From Acinetobacter brisouioides (GTDB lineage: Bacteria; Pseudomonadota; Gammaproteobacteria; Pseudomonadales; Moraxellaceae), in contig NZ_SJNX01000002.1 of assembly GCF_004331075.1 (NCBI RefSeq), forward strand, positions 248,001 through 312,000: 64,000 bases of DNA. Direction: 5' to 3'. The position numbers and the translations under genes were made by a program. Below are positions 19,064 to 28,781 of the stretch, piece after piece. Position 1 is the first letter of the stretch. Every line of letters starts with the position of its first letter. The notes under the pieces are model-generated. The model was not told where the DNA came from, made no database searches, and saw only the letters and a program-made list of their open reading frames with translations.

Positions 19064-19543
19064 TTAAAGTCGCTCTACAAATAAGATTCCGTTCAGATGA
19101 TCAATTTCATGCTGCACGATCCGTGCAGGAAAACCTTCATAAGATTGTTCAACCTGCTTACCTTGTACAGTGAAATAACGCACCTTAACCGCATAAGCAC
19201 GCTCCACCTGCCCTCGCTGTTCAGGCACACTCAAGCAGCCCTCTTCACCCAAACAGGTTTCTGTTGAGTATTCAATAATCTCAGGGTTAATCATGGTGAC
19301 TACTGGCATGTCTGGTGCATCTGGATAGCGCGGATTTGGGCGTGATGCCACAATAATCACACGCTTTGAGATATAGACTTGCGGTGCAGCAATTCCCACA
19401 CCATTTCGTGCCAGCATGGTTGCCTGCATCGCAAGCGCTAATTGCTTAAGCCAGTCGCTATTTAATTCATCTTGTGCAACAGCAGCCGCTTCAAGCGTTA
19501 AAATAGCTTCTCCACGCTGCGCTACAGGTAAAATTGCAGACAC
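19064..19543 (-). CDS. def: Peptide deformylase
   Basis: The enzyme removes the N-formyl group from nascent proteins. The 159-residue protein carries all three metalloenzyme motifs: GVGIAAPQ (48-55), EGCLS (101-105) and HEIDH (145-149), with the metal-binding Cys and two His intact. The start is GTG at 19543 with GAGGAAGA upstream. It does not sit beside fmt, so it may be a second deformylase copy; the whole genome would tell. Confidence 0.93.
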   Translation of the reverse strand: MSAILPVAQRGEAILTLEAAAVAQDELNSDWLKQLALAMQATMLARNGVGIAAPQVYISKRVIIVASRPNPRYPDAPDMPVVTMINPEIIEYSTETCLGEEGCLSVPEQRGQVERAYAVKVRYFTVQGKQVEQSYEGFPARIVQHEIDHLNGILFVERL

Positions 19544-19622
19544 GTTTTCTTCCTCAAAAATTAATTTTCACTTTATAAAATTCAGCATACTATAAGCAGA
19601 AATTTACAAACCAATAAATACC

Positions 19623-19826
19623 ATGAATGCAACCCAGCTTTTTTTAGGCGTGATTTTCGGTTCAATCGGCTTAGGCTACTTTATTTATGGCAAAAAACAA
19701 AAGCGCAGCATGCCTTTCATCTGTGGCTTAAGCTTAATGGTTTATCCCTATTTTTTTGATAGCAACCTTGCCATTGTCAGTATCGGTTGCATCTTGACCG
19801 CCATTCCTTATTTTGTGCGTGTTTAA
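19623..19826 (+). CDS. Small membrane protein, unknown function
   Basis: The 67-residue protein has two predicted membrane segments (about 5-22 and 31-63, the latter probably a re-entrant pair) separated by a basic GKKQKR turn. Similar short proteins are sometimes labelled amino-acid transport protein in Acinetobacter, without a basis I can confirm here. Its stop codon overlaps the end of the convergent PhzF-like gene by 4 bp. Confidence 0.65.
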   Translation: MNATQLFLGVIFGSIGLGYFIYGKKQKRSMPFICGLSLMVYPYFFDSNLAIVSIGCILTAIPYFVRV

Positions 19827-20647
19827 ACAAACAGGTCACCAATCATATAGAGCTTGGCATATCCTGACACTTCCATACGCTCATCATTCAAGATTCGGCA
19901 GAATAACTCTCCCCCACGTGCCGATGCCTGATAGGCGACCAATTCAGTTTTACCCAGTTTTTCTGCCCATAACGGTACAATTGCGGTATGAATTGAACCT
20001 GTAACAGGGTCTTCATCAATCCCAATCTCTGGCGCAAAATAACGCGAAATACAGTCATAGGTAGATTCGCCCACATAACTTGCTGTCACCGCGACATCCA
20101 AACCTGGCGCTTCCATCACGGCATGTGCGTGACCTAATGCTTTGAGCTTTAAAAAATCCACCTCCAAGTCCAACACATCTTGTGCAGACTCCAACTCAAT
20201 GACATATGCCTGTGGATTGACATAGACGGCTTGAATGGGCTTATTTAGGGCTTCATTTAAAATTTCTGGATATTCCTTCAAATATTCAGGTTTACGAATC
20301 GGGAAATTCATATTGATTTTACCATCTGCCGCCTGAGATACATAAAATGTTCCCAGATTTTTGACTTCAAATTCAATTTCAGTCGATTGGGTATATTCAC
20401 GAAACAAGATAAAAGCACTTGCCAATGTTGCATGCCCACAAAATGCCACCTCAGCCGTAGGTGTAAACCAACGAATCGCATAATGAGTATCACCAATTCG
20501 TTTTACAAATGCCGTTTCAGATAAATTATTTTCAAGGGCAATATTTTGCATCAACGCATCTGATAGCCATTCATCTTGCACAATCACTGCCGCTGGGTTG
20601 CCTTGAAATAGTTTTTGACTAAAGGCATCCACTTGATAAATTTTCAT
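19823..20647 (-). CDS. PhzF-family isomerase/epimerase-like protein
   Basis: The 274-residue protein shows the PhzF/DAP-epimerase double fold. It opens with KIYQVDAFSQKLFQGNPAAVI, has the catalytic-glutamate region NNLSETAF, RWFTPTAEVAFCGHATLA, and the second half EDPVTGSIHTAIVPLW. Family members isomerise small acidic metabolites; no phenazine genes are nearby, so the PhzF name describes the fold only. It has a good start at 20647. Confidence 0.88.
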   Translation of the reverse strand: MKIYQVDAFSQKLFQGNPAAVIVQDEWLSDALMQNIALENNLSETAFVKRIGDTHYAIRWFTPTAEVAFCGHATLASAFILFREYTQSTEIEFEVKNLGTFYVSQAADGKINMNFPIRKPEYLKEYPEILNEALNKPIQAVYVNPQAYVIELESAQDVLDLEVDFLKLKALGHAHAVMEAPGLDVAVTASYVGESTYDCISRYFAPEIGIDEDPVTGSIHTAIVPLWAEKLGKTELVAYQASARGGELFCRILNDERMEVSGYAKLYMIGDLFV

Positions 20648-20753
20648 TGTTTTACATTCTCTAGATAGAATTCATCTATTGATGAACCGCAGAATCTATT
20701 ATTGTGATAAAGCTTTAATTCTTTTTAACCTAATCTCAAACGATTGTCACTTT

Positions 20754-21344
20754 ATGAATCATTTTCCCAACTCACATTTTAAAAATGTTCCACTGGAAAA
20801 AGCATATCGCTTACTTACTCATGGTGCAACTGTCTTAGTGTCTGCACAGCATGAGCAACAACGCGATGTCATGGCGGCTGCATGGGCGTGTGCGCTAGAA
20901 TTTAAACCCGCAAAAGTGACTGTGGTACTCGATAAAAGTACCATGACCCGTCAGATTATTGAGCAGTCGGGTTATTTTGTATTACAAATTCCCACTTACA
21001 AACAAATTGATTTGGTTTATCAACTGGGCACAACCAGTCTGCACGATCATCCAAACAAGCTCGAACAAAGTGGTGTTGAATTATTTTACTTAGAAGATTC
21101 AAATCAGCCTTTAGTTGCAGGCTGTTCAGCATGGTTAGTCTGTAAATTGATTCCTGAACCACACAATCAACAGGCACATGATTTATTTATTGGCGAGGTC
21201 ATCAGTGCATGGGCAGATAACCGAATTTTCCGTGATGGGCATTGGCACTTTCAAGATACTGATCCAGAGTGGCGTAGCTTGCATCATGTTGCAGGTGGCA
21301 ACTTCTATTTGATTGGAGAAGAAGTCAGCGTACAGGATCGATAA
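20754..21344 (+). CDS. Flavin reductase-like FMN-binding protein
   Basis: The 196-residue protein fits the flavin-reductase split-barrel family: LLTHGATVLVSAQ, the VMAAAWACALEFKPAKVTVVLDK strand-loop-strand, and a Q.GHWHF...HHVAGGNFYLIG end. It may bind FMN and reduce it with NAD(P)H, or be a flavin-binding oxidoreductase of another kind. The frame extends upstream to 20679, but the ATG at 20754 begins the conserved sequence. Confidence 0.78.
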   Translation: MNHFPNSHFKNVPLEKAYRLLTHGATVLVSAQHEQQRDVMAAAWACALEFKPAKVTVVLDKSTMTRQIIEQSGYFVLQIPTYKQIDLVYQLGTTSLHDHPNKLEQSGVELFYLEDSNQPLVAGCSAWLVCKLIPEPHNQQAHDLFIGEVISAWADNRIFRDGHWHFQDTDPEWRSLHHVAGGNFYLIGEEVSVQDR

Positions 21345-21359
21345 AATTGCCTTAAGACA

Positions 21360-21391
21360 TAAAAAACCTCGCATATAGCGAGGTCTTTTTC
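21360..21391. terminator. Bidirectional terminator
   Basis: The stem ACCTCGC / GCGAGGT with loop ATATA has A and T runs on the two sides. It lies between the flavin-reductase gene (+) and icd (-). Confidence 0.82.
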
Positions 21392-21408
21392 CAGCAAATA
21401 ATTAGCCA

Positions 21409-22665
21409 TTATTCGCCCATATTTTCAATAATTGCCTGACCAAATTCAGAACAACTAAGAAGTGTAGCGCCTGGCATTAAACGTTCAAAGTCATAAGTGA
21501 CCGTTTTAGCCTCAATCGCACCTGAAACACCTTTAATGATCAGGTCAGCAGCCTCAATCCAGCCCATATCACGCAGCATCATTTCCGCAGAAAGGATGAT
21601 TGAACCTGGGTTAACTTTGTCCTGACCCGCATATTTAGGTGCAGTACCATGAGTCGCCTCATAAACTGAAATCGCGCCACCAATATTTGCACCAGGTGCG
21701 ATCCCGATGCCGCCCACTTCAGCAGCAAGTGCATCAGAAATGTAATCACCGTTCAGGTTCAACGTTGCAATGACTGAGTATTCAGCAGGTCGCATCAAAA
21801 TTTGTTGCAAAAATGCATCTGCAATCACATCTTTAATGATGATGTCTTTGCCATTTTTAGGGTTTTTAATTTTCACCCAAGGGCCGCCATCAATCAATTC
21901 ACCACCAAAGCGCTCTACAGCAAGCTCATAGCCCCATTCTTTGAATGCGCCTTCAGTGTATTTCATGATATTGCCTTTATGCACCAAAGTTACACTTGGC
22001 TTATCATTGTCAATTGCAAACTGAATCGCTTTACGAACCAAACGCTGAGTCCCTTGTTTAGATACAGGTTTAATCCCAATACCACAATCTTCAGGAAAAC
22101 GAATTTTCTTCACGCCCATTTCTTCTTGAAGAAATTTGATCACTTTTTTCGCTTCTTCAGAATCCGCTTTCCATTCAATCCCTGCGTAAATATCTTCTGA
22201 GTTTTCGCGGAAGATCACCATGTCGGTGAGTTCAGGATGCTGAACAGGTGAAGGAACACCTTCAAACCAACGCACTGGGCGTACACATACATAAAGGTCT
22301 AATTCTTGACGCAACGCAACATTTAATGACCGAATACCACCGCCGACGGGTGTTGTGAGTGGACCTTTGATAGAGATTACAAACTCACGAAGTGCTTCAA
22401 AAGTTTCTTCTGGCATATATGTGCCATAAATTTTATCTGCTTTTTCACCACAATAAACTTCCATCCATTCGATAGATCGTTTGCCACCATATGCTTTTTG
22501 TACTGCTGCATCTACAACAGCTCGCATCGCGGGTGTAATATCCACACCAATACCATCACCTTCAATAAATGGAATGATTGGTTGGTTGGGAACATTCAGT
22601 GACAAATCTGCGTTTACAGTAATTTTGCTGCCATCCGCAGGTACTACGATCTTCTGATAACCCAT
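21409..22665 (-). CDS. icd: NADP-dependent isocitrate dehydrogenase, dimeric E. coli type (IDH-I)
   Basis: The enzyme decarboxylates isocitrate to 2-oxoglutarate with NADP in the TCA cycle. The 418-residue protein has IEGDGIG, the substrate and regulatory loop [10 protein letters not shown] with Ser at residue 113 (the residue phosphorylated by AceK in E. coli), [10 protein letters not shown], the metal-binding LNGDYISD and the cofactor loop [10 protein letters not shown]. The ATG at 22665 has GGGAGA upstream; the frame is open further to 22725. It is divergent from rluE, an arrangement also seen in E. coli. A second, monomeric IDH gene lies 2.2 kb away. Confidence 0.97.
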   Translation of the reverse strand: MGYQKIVVPADGSKITVNADLSLNVPNQPIIPFIEGDGIGVDITPAMRAVVDAAVQKAYGGKRSIEWMEVYCGEKADKIYGTYMPEETFEALREFVISIKGPLTTPVGGGIRSLNVALRQELDLYVCVRPVRWFEGVPSPVQHPELTDMVIFRENSEDIYAGIEWKADSEEAKKVIKFLQEEMGVKKIRFPEDCGIGIKPVSKQGTQRLVRKAIQFAIDNDKPSVTLVHKGNIMKYTEGAFKEWGYELAVERFGGELIDGGPWVKIKNPKNGKDIIIKDVIADAFLQQILMRPAEYSVIATLNLNGDYISDALAAEVGGIGIAPGANIGGAISVYEATHGTAPKYAGQDKVNPGSIILSAEMMLRDMGWIEAADLIIKGVSGAIEAKTVTYDFERLMPGATLLSCSEFGQAIIENMGE

Positions 22666-22863
22666 TGTATAGGCTCTCCCTTTTATTATAGTTAGCAAAT
22701 TAAAAAAATAATTGCCGATAGACAATACTTTCCTGTTTTCTTATCGCATAATAGATTAATTGAATTAAATCATTTTTGAGATTTATATGAGAAATAACAA
22801 TATTTCTCGCTCAAATAAAACTCAATGTTTCCTGTGGTTATCTGAAAGAAGAAGTCATTTTTT

Positions 22864-23652
22864 ATGAAAATCGTCATCCTGAACAAGCCCTATGACGTCC
22901 TCTCCCAATTTCGTAAAGACGAAGCACACATGACGATGTCTGACTTTGTAGATGATCCAACTTTACGTTTGGCTGGTCGTCTTGATATGGACTCTGAAGG
23001 TTTGGTTTTTTTAACTGATCACGGTGGTCTCAATCAGTTCATCACCAACCCTGCAAATAAAAAATACAAAACGTATTTAGTTCAGGTAGATGGTGACATT
23101 TCTGAAGAAGCTCTTGAAAAATTACGTCAAGGAATTGAGCTCAATGATGGCATGACACTCCCTGCCAAAGCCATTAAAGTTTCAGAACCTGAATGGTTAT
23201 GGGAACGTAACCCTCCTGTACGCTACCGTGCAAGTATTCCAACATCTTGGGTCGAAATCTCAATTTGTGAAGGCCGTAACCGTCAAGTTCGTCGTATGAC
23301 CTCTGCAGTTGGTTTTCCTACTTTACGTCTAATTCGTACCAAAATCGGTTCAATCGACTTGGTTCAACTCGGTTTACAACCAGGTGAAACTAAAGAAATT
23401 GAACCGTTGCTGTATCCTGACTTTAAGGATGTTCCAGAAGAACGAGCATATCAGTCTCGCTCATATGTGAAAAAACCAGGTGGTACAGGTGGCAAGCCGA
23501 TGCACCAGAAAAAGAAAGAAGGCGAAAAGAAAAAAACGGGAACCAAACGCATTTGGCAAATGGATGAAAGTGAAAAACCACGTCGTAAGACCAATGGTAC
23601 AACTCGCCCAAATACCAAAGCACCGCGCGGTCGCAGCCGTAATGGTCGTTAA
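22864..23652 (+). CDS. rluE: 23S rRNA pseudouridine synthase, RluE family
   Basis: The protein isomerises a uridine of 23S rRNA (position 2457 in E. coli numbering for RluE). The 262-residue protein opens ILNKPYDVLSQF and has the catalytic-aspartate motif AGRLDMDSEGLVFLT. It also has ISICEGRNRQVRRM of the RsuA/RluB/E/F family, but no S4 domain, which points to RluE. Residues from about 200 form a long lysine/arginine-rich tail absent from E. coli RluE, likely an RNA-binding extension. It is divergent from icd as in E. coli. Confidence 0.92.
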   Translation: MKIVILNKPYDVLSQFRKDEAHMTMSDFVDDPTLRLAGRLDMDSEGLVFLTDHGGLNQFITNPANKKYKTYLVQVDGDISEEALEKLRQGIELNDGMTLPAKAIKVSEPEWLWERNPPVRYRASIPTSWVEISICEGRNRQVRRMTSAVGFPTLRLIRTKIGSIDLVQLGLQPGETKEIEPLLYPDFKDVPEERAYQSRSYVKKPGGTGGKPMHQKKKEGEKKKTGTKRIWQMDESEKPRRKTNGTTRPNTKAPRGRSRNGR

Positions 23653-23686
23653 GATTTAAGTTTTTAGAGCTCACGTAAGTGGGCTT

Positions 23687-24730
23687 TTATATATCTAATT
23701 GATTATAAATTTGATCTATCTCGGCAAGTGAAAAATATCTTTTAATTTGTGACCAATCATTTTTAGCTTTGAAAAAGCCCGCAAAGATAATTGGTTCATT
23801 TCTCAAATTCGATTGTTCTTTTGAAACATGTATACTATTTATTTCATAAAAATATGGTTCACTACGAATTATTTCAGCAACTTTATCAAAATAGCTAGAC
23901 TCAACCTTCCAACTATACCTACTATAATCAATACATGATTTATCTAAGGGTTTTACGGATGCTTTATATTTATCAGAATCTATAAACAAATCTTCGATTT
24001 CAGTATATTCAAACTCATAAGAGTTAGATTTTAATGCCATCTGATAATATTTAATATTTCGCCCTTTTAAGATTTCCATGACTTGCTCTTGACTCACTTT
24101 GGATAAATAATCAGGCAAGTCTTTATTCTCTTTATGCAAACCTTGCTGTGTTTTTGGCATATTTAAACCAAAATAAATTGCTTTTACTGCCCTAAAGTCA
24201 TATTCGACTTTACCAAAATTATCCATAAGTACTCTTATTTCATTTTCATGCTGCCATCTTTTTGATTTTGTTCCAGATGTTAGCTTAAGAGTTTCAAGTA
24301 CACTTTCAGTATCACCTCTAACAAGCATATCAAATTGAATTTTAGGAATGGAATCTTGGTATACAACATCAAAAGAGCTAGAAAATTTGGTCAGTTCACC
24401 TAATTTTTCTAAATCATATTCAATACAGAAACCTGCATGAGAATCTGCATAATATGCCCAAAGAAGCTCATCCAAGACTGTCTTACTTAATGAATAGATA
24501 CCCACATTTTCTCGTACTCTCTCAAATAAACTAGAAAAACTATCAGAGAGTCCTTTTGTAGAGGCTGAACTAATACTAACCAACCCAGCTAAAATCTGTT
24601 CAACACTCATAGTGTCAAATAAATTTTCACACGGATCATTCAGTTTAGATGGATGCGGAGCATAAAAATAATCTTGTTTTAACGAATCTAAATCACGCTT
24701 TGAACCATATCTATATTTATAAACTTTCAT
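23687..24730 (-). CDS. DUF2971 family protein
   Basis: The 347-residue protein begins KVYKYRYGSKRDL and has the typical FYAPHPSKLNDPCEN segment and ELLWAYYADSHAGFCIEYD, the conserved core of DUF2971, followed by KRWQHENEIRVL. No signal peptide or membrane segment is seen. The function is unknown. Members vary widely between strains, which suggests an accessory role, possibly in conflict or stress responses; that is inference. Its AT-rich codon use differs from the neighbouring isocitrate dehydrogenase genes, which fits acquisition by transfer. Confidence 0.78.
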   Translation of the reverse strand: MKVYKYRYGSKRDLDSLKQDYFYAPHPSKLNDPCENLFDTMSVEQILAGLVSISSASTKGLSDSFSSLFERVRENVGIYSLSKTVLDELLWAYYADSHAGFCIEYDLEKLGELTKFSSSFDVVYQDSIPKIQFDMLVRGDTESVLETLKLTSGTKSKRWQHENEIRVLMDNFGKVEYDFRAVKAIYFGLNMPKTQQGLHKENKDLPDYLSKVSQEQVMEILKGRNIKYYQMALKSNSYEFEYTEIEDLFIDSDKYKASVKPLDKSCIDYSRYSWKVESSYFDKVAEIIRSEPYFYEINSIHVSKEQSNLRNEPIIFAGFFKAKNDWSQIKRYFSLAEIDQIYNQLDI

Positions 24731-24798
24731 CTATTTTTCTGATTTAAATCAATATTAAAAGATTTCTACATCAATTTTATATTTATTACAAAATAAAA

Positions 24799-24826
24799 AA
24801 GCCGATGCATTTGCATCGGCTTGTTT
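24799..24826 (-). terminator. Intrinsic terminator of the monomeric idh
   Basis: The stem AAGCCGATGCA / TGCATCGGCTT with a 2-nt loop and flanking T run on the minus strand lies 40 nt after the idh stop codon. Confidence 0.82.
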
Positions 24827-24862
24827 CACATCATCGACCTAATTGCCGACTTTGTATTTCAC

Positions 24863-27094
24863 TTAAACAGCTGCAAGTACTGTGTTGAAAGTCGTACTTG
24901 GACGCATCACAGCATTTACCTTAGCTTGATCAATCACGTAGTAACCACCAATATCAGCAGGTTTACCTTGTACTTGAGCAAGTTCAGCAACAATCTTCTC
25001 TTCGTTTTCAGCTAGTGCCTTCGCAAGTGGAGCAAACTTAGCTTTCAACTCAGCATCTTCGTCTTGTGCAGCAAGAGCTTCAGCCCAATACAATGATAGA
25101 TAGAAGTGGCTGCCACGGTTATCAAGCTCGCCTGTACGACGTGATGGTGACTTGTTATTGTCGAGCAATTTGCCAGTCGCTTGATCCAGTGTCTTGGCAA
25201 GCAACTTCGCGCGGTCATTGTTTTCCTTAATTCCCATCTCTTCCAACGAAACTGCAAGAGCTAGGAACTCACCCAATGAATCCCAACGCAAGTGGTTTTC
25301 TTCGACAAGTTGCTGAACGTGTTTAGGTGCTGAACCACCCGCACCAGTTTCATACATACCACCGCCAGCCATCAGCGGAACGATAGACAACATTTTCGCA
25401 GAAGTGCCAAGCTCCATAATCGGGAACAAGTCTGTTAGGTAATCACGTAAAATATTACCAGTCACAGAAATGGTATCTAGACCACGTGCCACGCGCTCAA
25501 GCGTATAACGCATTGCACGTACTTGAGACATAATTTGAATATTGAGGCCTGAAGTATCGTAATCTTTCAAGTACTCTTGTACTTTCTTGATCAATTCATT
25601 CTCATGTGGACGGTAAGGGTCAAGCCAGAAAATCGCTGGCATGCCTGAGTTACGAGCACGAGTTACCGCAAGTTTCACCCAATCACGAATCGGAGCGTCT
25701 TTTACCTGACACATACGCCAGATATCGCCTTCTTCAACATCTTGTGACATCAACACTTCACCTGTTTCAAGGTCAGTGATGTTGGCAATACCCGCTTCAG
25801 GGATTTCAAAAGTTTTATCATGAGAGCCGTATTCTTCGGCCTTCTGCGCCATCAAACCAACGTTTGGCACAGTACCCATGGTTTTTGGATCGAAATTACC
25901 ATTCCACTTACAGAAATTGATCATTTCTTGATAGATGCGAGCGAATGTCGACTCTGGCATAACTGCTTTAGCATCATACTGCTTACCATCGGCACCCCAC
26001 ATTTTACCACCCGCACGAATCATCGCAGGCATAGATGCATCAACAATAATATCGTTAGGTGAATGGAAGTTTGTGATGCCTTTCGCTGAATCCACCATCG
26101 CTAAAGCAGGACGGTGTTCTTGACAAGCATGTAAGTCACGGATGATTTCATCACGTTGTGATTCTGGTAGACTCTCGATTTTCTCGTACAGCACTGACAT
26201 ACCGTTATTGACGTTAATACCTAACTCGTCAAATAGTTTGCCATGTTTCTCGAATGCATCTTTATAGTAGATCTTCACACAGTGACCAAATACGATCGGG
26301 TGTGAAACTTTCATCATGGTTGCTTTTACGTGCAACGAGAACAAGATGCCCGCTTCACGACAATCTTCGAGTTGTTCCTCGTAGAAGTCACAAAGTGCTT
26401 TTTTGCTCATAAACATTGAATCAATGATTTCGCCATCTTGAAGCGCAAGTTTTGGCTTAAGTACGATGGTTTCACCACTTTTTGTGATGAGTTCCATTTT
26501 CACATTACGCGCACGATCAAGAGTCATCGACTTTTCACCGTGGTAAAAATCACCATGTTCCATATGTGAAACGTGGGTTTGTGACCACTGTTTCCACTCG
26601 CTCATCGAATGTGGGTGCTTCTTGGCATAGTTCTTAACAGCAGCAGGCGCACGACGGTCAGAGTTACCTTCACGTAGCACAGGGTTTACAGCCGAACCAA
26701 GGCATTTACCATAGCGAGTCTTAATCGCTTTTTCATCTTCAGTAGTCGGGTTTTCAGGATAATCAGGAATTGGATAGCCGTTAGACTGAAGCTCTTTGAT
26801 ACATGAGATCAATTGACCAACTGAAGCACTGATATTAGGAAGTTTAATGATGTTTGTGTCTGGATCTTGAGTAAGACGACCTAGCTCTGCAAGGTTGTTA
26901 GGTGCCTTCTGTTCGTCGCTTAGGTAGTCCGAAAATTCTGCGAGCACACGCGAAGCAACAGAGATGTCACTTTTGACAATCTGAATACCTGCGGGCTTAG
27001 TAAAGGTTTCAATGATCGGCAGTAGCGAATAGGTCGCCAACAATGGCGCCTCGTCAGTCAGTGTGTAAATGATGTTTGACTTTCCACCAGCCAT
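24863..27094 (-). CDS. idh: NADP-dependent isocitrate dehydrogenase, monomeric type (IDH-II)
   Basis: This 743-residue enzyme catalyses the same reaction as icd but belongs to the unrelated-in-length monomeric family. Signatures include [64 protein letters not shown] (partly given) and the cofactor region [23 protein letters not shown]. Length and order fit the family throughout. Acinetobacter and other cold-tolerant gammaproteobacteria are known to carry both isozymes. It is a single-gene unit with a strong terminator. Confidence 0.97.
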   Translation of the reverse strand: MAGGKSNIIYTLTDEAPLLATYSLLPIIETFTKPAGIQIVKSDISVASRVLAEFSDYLSDEQKAPNNLAELGRLTQDPDTNIIKLPNISASVGQLISCIKELQSNGYPIPDYPENPTTEDEKAIKTRYGKCLGSAVNPVLREGNSDRRAPAAVKNYAKKHPHSMSEWKQWSQTHVSHMEHGDFYHGEKSMTLDRARNVKMELITKSGETIVLKPKLALQDGEIIDSMFMSKKALCDFYEEQLEDCREAGILFSLHVKATMMKVSHPIVFGHCVKIYYKDAFEKHGKLFDELGINVNNGMSVLYEKIESLPESQRDEIIRDLHACQEHRPALAMVDSAKGITNFHSPNDIIVDASMPAMIRAGGKMWGADGKQYDAKAVMPESTFARIYQEMINFCKWNGNFDPKTMGTVPNVGLMAQKAEEYGSHDKTFEIPEAGIANITDLETGEVLMSQDVEEGDIWRMCQVKDAPIRDWVKLAVTRARNSGMPAIFWLDPYRPHENELIKKVQEYLKDYDTSGLNIQIMSQVRAMRYTLERVARGLDTISVTGNILRDYLTDLFPIMELGTSAKMLSIVPLMAGGGMYETGAGGSAPKHVQQLVEENHLRWDSLGEFLALAVSLEEMGIKENNDRAKLLAKTLDQATGKLLDNNKSPSRRTGELDNRGSHFYLSLYWAEALAAQDEDAELKAKFAPLAKALAENEEKIVAELAQVQGKPADIGGYYVIDQAKVNAVMRPSTTFNTVLAAV

Positions 27095-27653
27095 ATATAG
27101 CCCCTTGTGTTAAATTGATTTTTCCAGAACCGAGCTTTTGGCCCTGTTCTACTCACTAATGTGCTTAAATAAAAACCTTGAGAGTATCGACCCTCATTAC
27201 ATTTCAGTCAACGATATATCTCGTGATAACGACATTTCGCTAAAAAATACCCAATCTTATTGTAGACTATCAGTGTTCACATTCAATAAGATTGTTTAGA
27301 AATTCAGATTGATAAGCGATATAACTATCAGATTTTTCACATATCTGCGTCTATTATTATGCAACTTTCTACTGAGTTCACACATAAATTGATTCACTCT
27401 AGCGCATTAATTTTAGTCTTTAAAGCACAAAATGCATCGCAATATTTTTTAATTTAATATTGGTCAGCGATGTAACCGCTTAAATTGGGTCATGCATTCG
27501 GCTATAAAAACCTCATTTTTACCCGCTTTAACCTACAAAAAACTCAAACGTAATGTGAGCTACTCTAGAAAAGAGTACAGGAACATCATTACATTTTTAT
27601 ATCTGTACAACTCATATTTAGCACTAAGGTATAAAAGTTTATCTAAATTATGT
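27095..27653. other. Gene-free region upstream of idh
   Basis: This 560-bp gap contains the idh promoter region (-) and a perfect 11-bp inverted repeat, CAATCTTATTG at 27252-27262 and CAATAAGATTG at 27284-27294, with a 21-bp spacer. No gene is convincing; the open frame that begins at 27492 only continues into the uraH remnant. Confidence 0.4.
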
Positions 27654-28044
27654 ATGAAAAAATTTATTTTAAGCTCCTTGTTTCTTGGAACAACGACAAC
27701 AGTTTTTACAGAAAACCCAATTCGAGTTCAAACACTAATGATCAATCAGCCTACAGCACATTGATATGTGGCTTTAGAAACACAGTAAAATAATCAATCA
27801 GTACAAATTGGTGAAGGTAACACCAATGAATAAGATCAAATTGACACCCCTACCCAAAAGATAAAATTCACCTAGATAAAAGTTATTATCGAGTGACATT
27901 TAAAATAGGCGGCTGGTTCCACAGTAAAAATCGGTGATCGTTTTATGGAGAAGTGTCCATCGTTTTTGTGATCAATCAATGGATCACTATGATATTCCGC
28001 TACAGATTAGCCCATATGGGGATGCAACTTATCGGGGTATCTAA
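27654..28044 (+). pseudogene. Decayed 5-hydroxyisourate hydrolase gene (exported HIUase)
   Basis: An intact signal peptide (MKKFILSSLFLG start, ending before NPIRVQTL) is followed by a stop after 36 codons. Reading on through further stops and shifts recovers VALETQ, QIGEGNTNE, SYYRVTFKIGGWFHSKN, FYGEVSIVFVINQ, MDHYDIPLQISPYGD and the terminal ATYRGI. The ending corresponds to the family's YRGS tetrapeptide and SPYGYSTYRG motif. At least three in-frame stops and two frameshifts are present, so this is a genuine remnant. HIUase acts after urate oxidase in purine breakdown. No other uric-acid genes are in the window. Confidence 0.85.
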
Positions 28045-28047
28045 ATA

Positions 28048-28077
28048 AAAAACCGATGCCTAAGCATCGGTTTTTTA
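28048..28077. terminator. Bidirectional terminator
   Basis: The stem AACCGATGC / GCATCGGTT with loop CTAA is flanked by A and T runs. It ends the uraH remnant (+) and the three-gene exported operon (-). Confidence 0.82.
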
Positions 28078-28085
28078 TTGCAGAC

Positions 28086-28772
28086 TTATAAGTTATTTAA
28101 GTCGATAGGTTTTGTTTTAGCACTAGTTGGCACTTGAAAATCAATTCCTGCTTTCTTAAACAACTGAGGCACTTCTACTAAAGCCATAGATGAGTTTTTT
28201 GCAATTCCCCCAACATCACTTACCAATCCTTGAGCGCTCGTTAAATTCATCCCTGTTGAGACCAATGATTGAGGATTGCTTGCGATTGTCATAGAAACTT
28301 GCTTAGAACCTTGTGCTAAATCTTTTGCCATAAGCGCAGCAATCGCATAGTTTTTTGCAGCGCCCAACAGATATTGTTTCTTTTGAGCACTCAATGTTTT
28401 TAATTGCTCTAATGTTTGATTTTCATCTTTTTTTGCTGCTGACAGAACAGTTTCAGAAAGTTTTGCTAATTCTTTAATTTGAGCATCTTTTTCTTGCAAA
28501 TTAGATGTTTTACTCAAAGTAGCCAATTTAGTTTGAATTTCTTTGCTATCTGTACCTGTTGAAATGGCAGCAGCTAACGCAGCACGACTTTGCTGAAATA
28601 GGTAATTGGTTGCACGTGCCTGAGTTAAGAAATCTCCGACATTTACACTTGTTGCAGATGAAGTTCCAACAACACTTTGGGTGACATTAGAAGCAAGATT
28701 ACTTAGTCCGAAGCCTGCATGGGCCATAGACACAGAAAATACAGTTAGAGAAATTGCTGCAATTTTTTTCAT
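28086..28772 (-). CDS. Exported helical protein, third gene of an unknown envelope operon
   Basis: The 228-residue protein has a signal peptide (MKKIAAISLTVFSVSMAHA). The mature part begins GFGLSNLASNVTQSVVG and is rich in Ala, Lys, Ser and Gln, with long predicted helices (about 55-160), including a stretch that could form a coiled coil. No cysteines or catalytic motif are visible. It has a strong ribosome site (AAGGA) and starts 9 bp after the upstream gene ends, so the two are co-transcribed. I do not recognise a family; a structural or adaptor role in the periplasm is inference. Confidence 0.75.
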   Translation of the reverse strand: MKKIAAISLTVFSVSMAHAGFGLSNLASNVTQSVVGTSSATSVNVGDFLTQARATNYLFQQSRAALAAAISTGTDSKEIQTKLATLSKTSNLQEKDAQIKELAKLSETVLSAAKKDENQTLEQLKTLSAQKKQYLLGAAKNYAIAALMAKDLAQGSKQVSMTIASNPQSLVSTGMNLTSAQGLVSDVGGIAKNSSMALVEVPQLFKKAGIDFQVPTSAKTKPIDLNNL

Positions 28773-28781
28773 GATTTTTCC

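Noticed and set aside
19823..20647. Phenazine biosynthesis locus
   Set aside because: Only a PhzF-fold protein is present; no other phenazine gene is nearby.
27492..27764. A 90-codon hypothetical protein before idh
   Set aside because: Only its last 36 codons, starting at 27654, look real: they are the signal-peptide end of the decayed HIUase gene. The upstream part has no ribosome site or family likeness.
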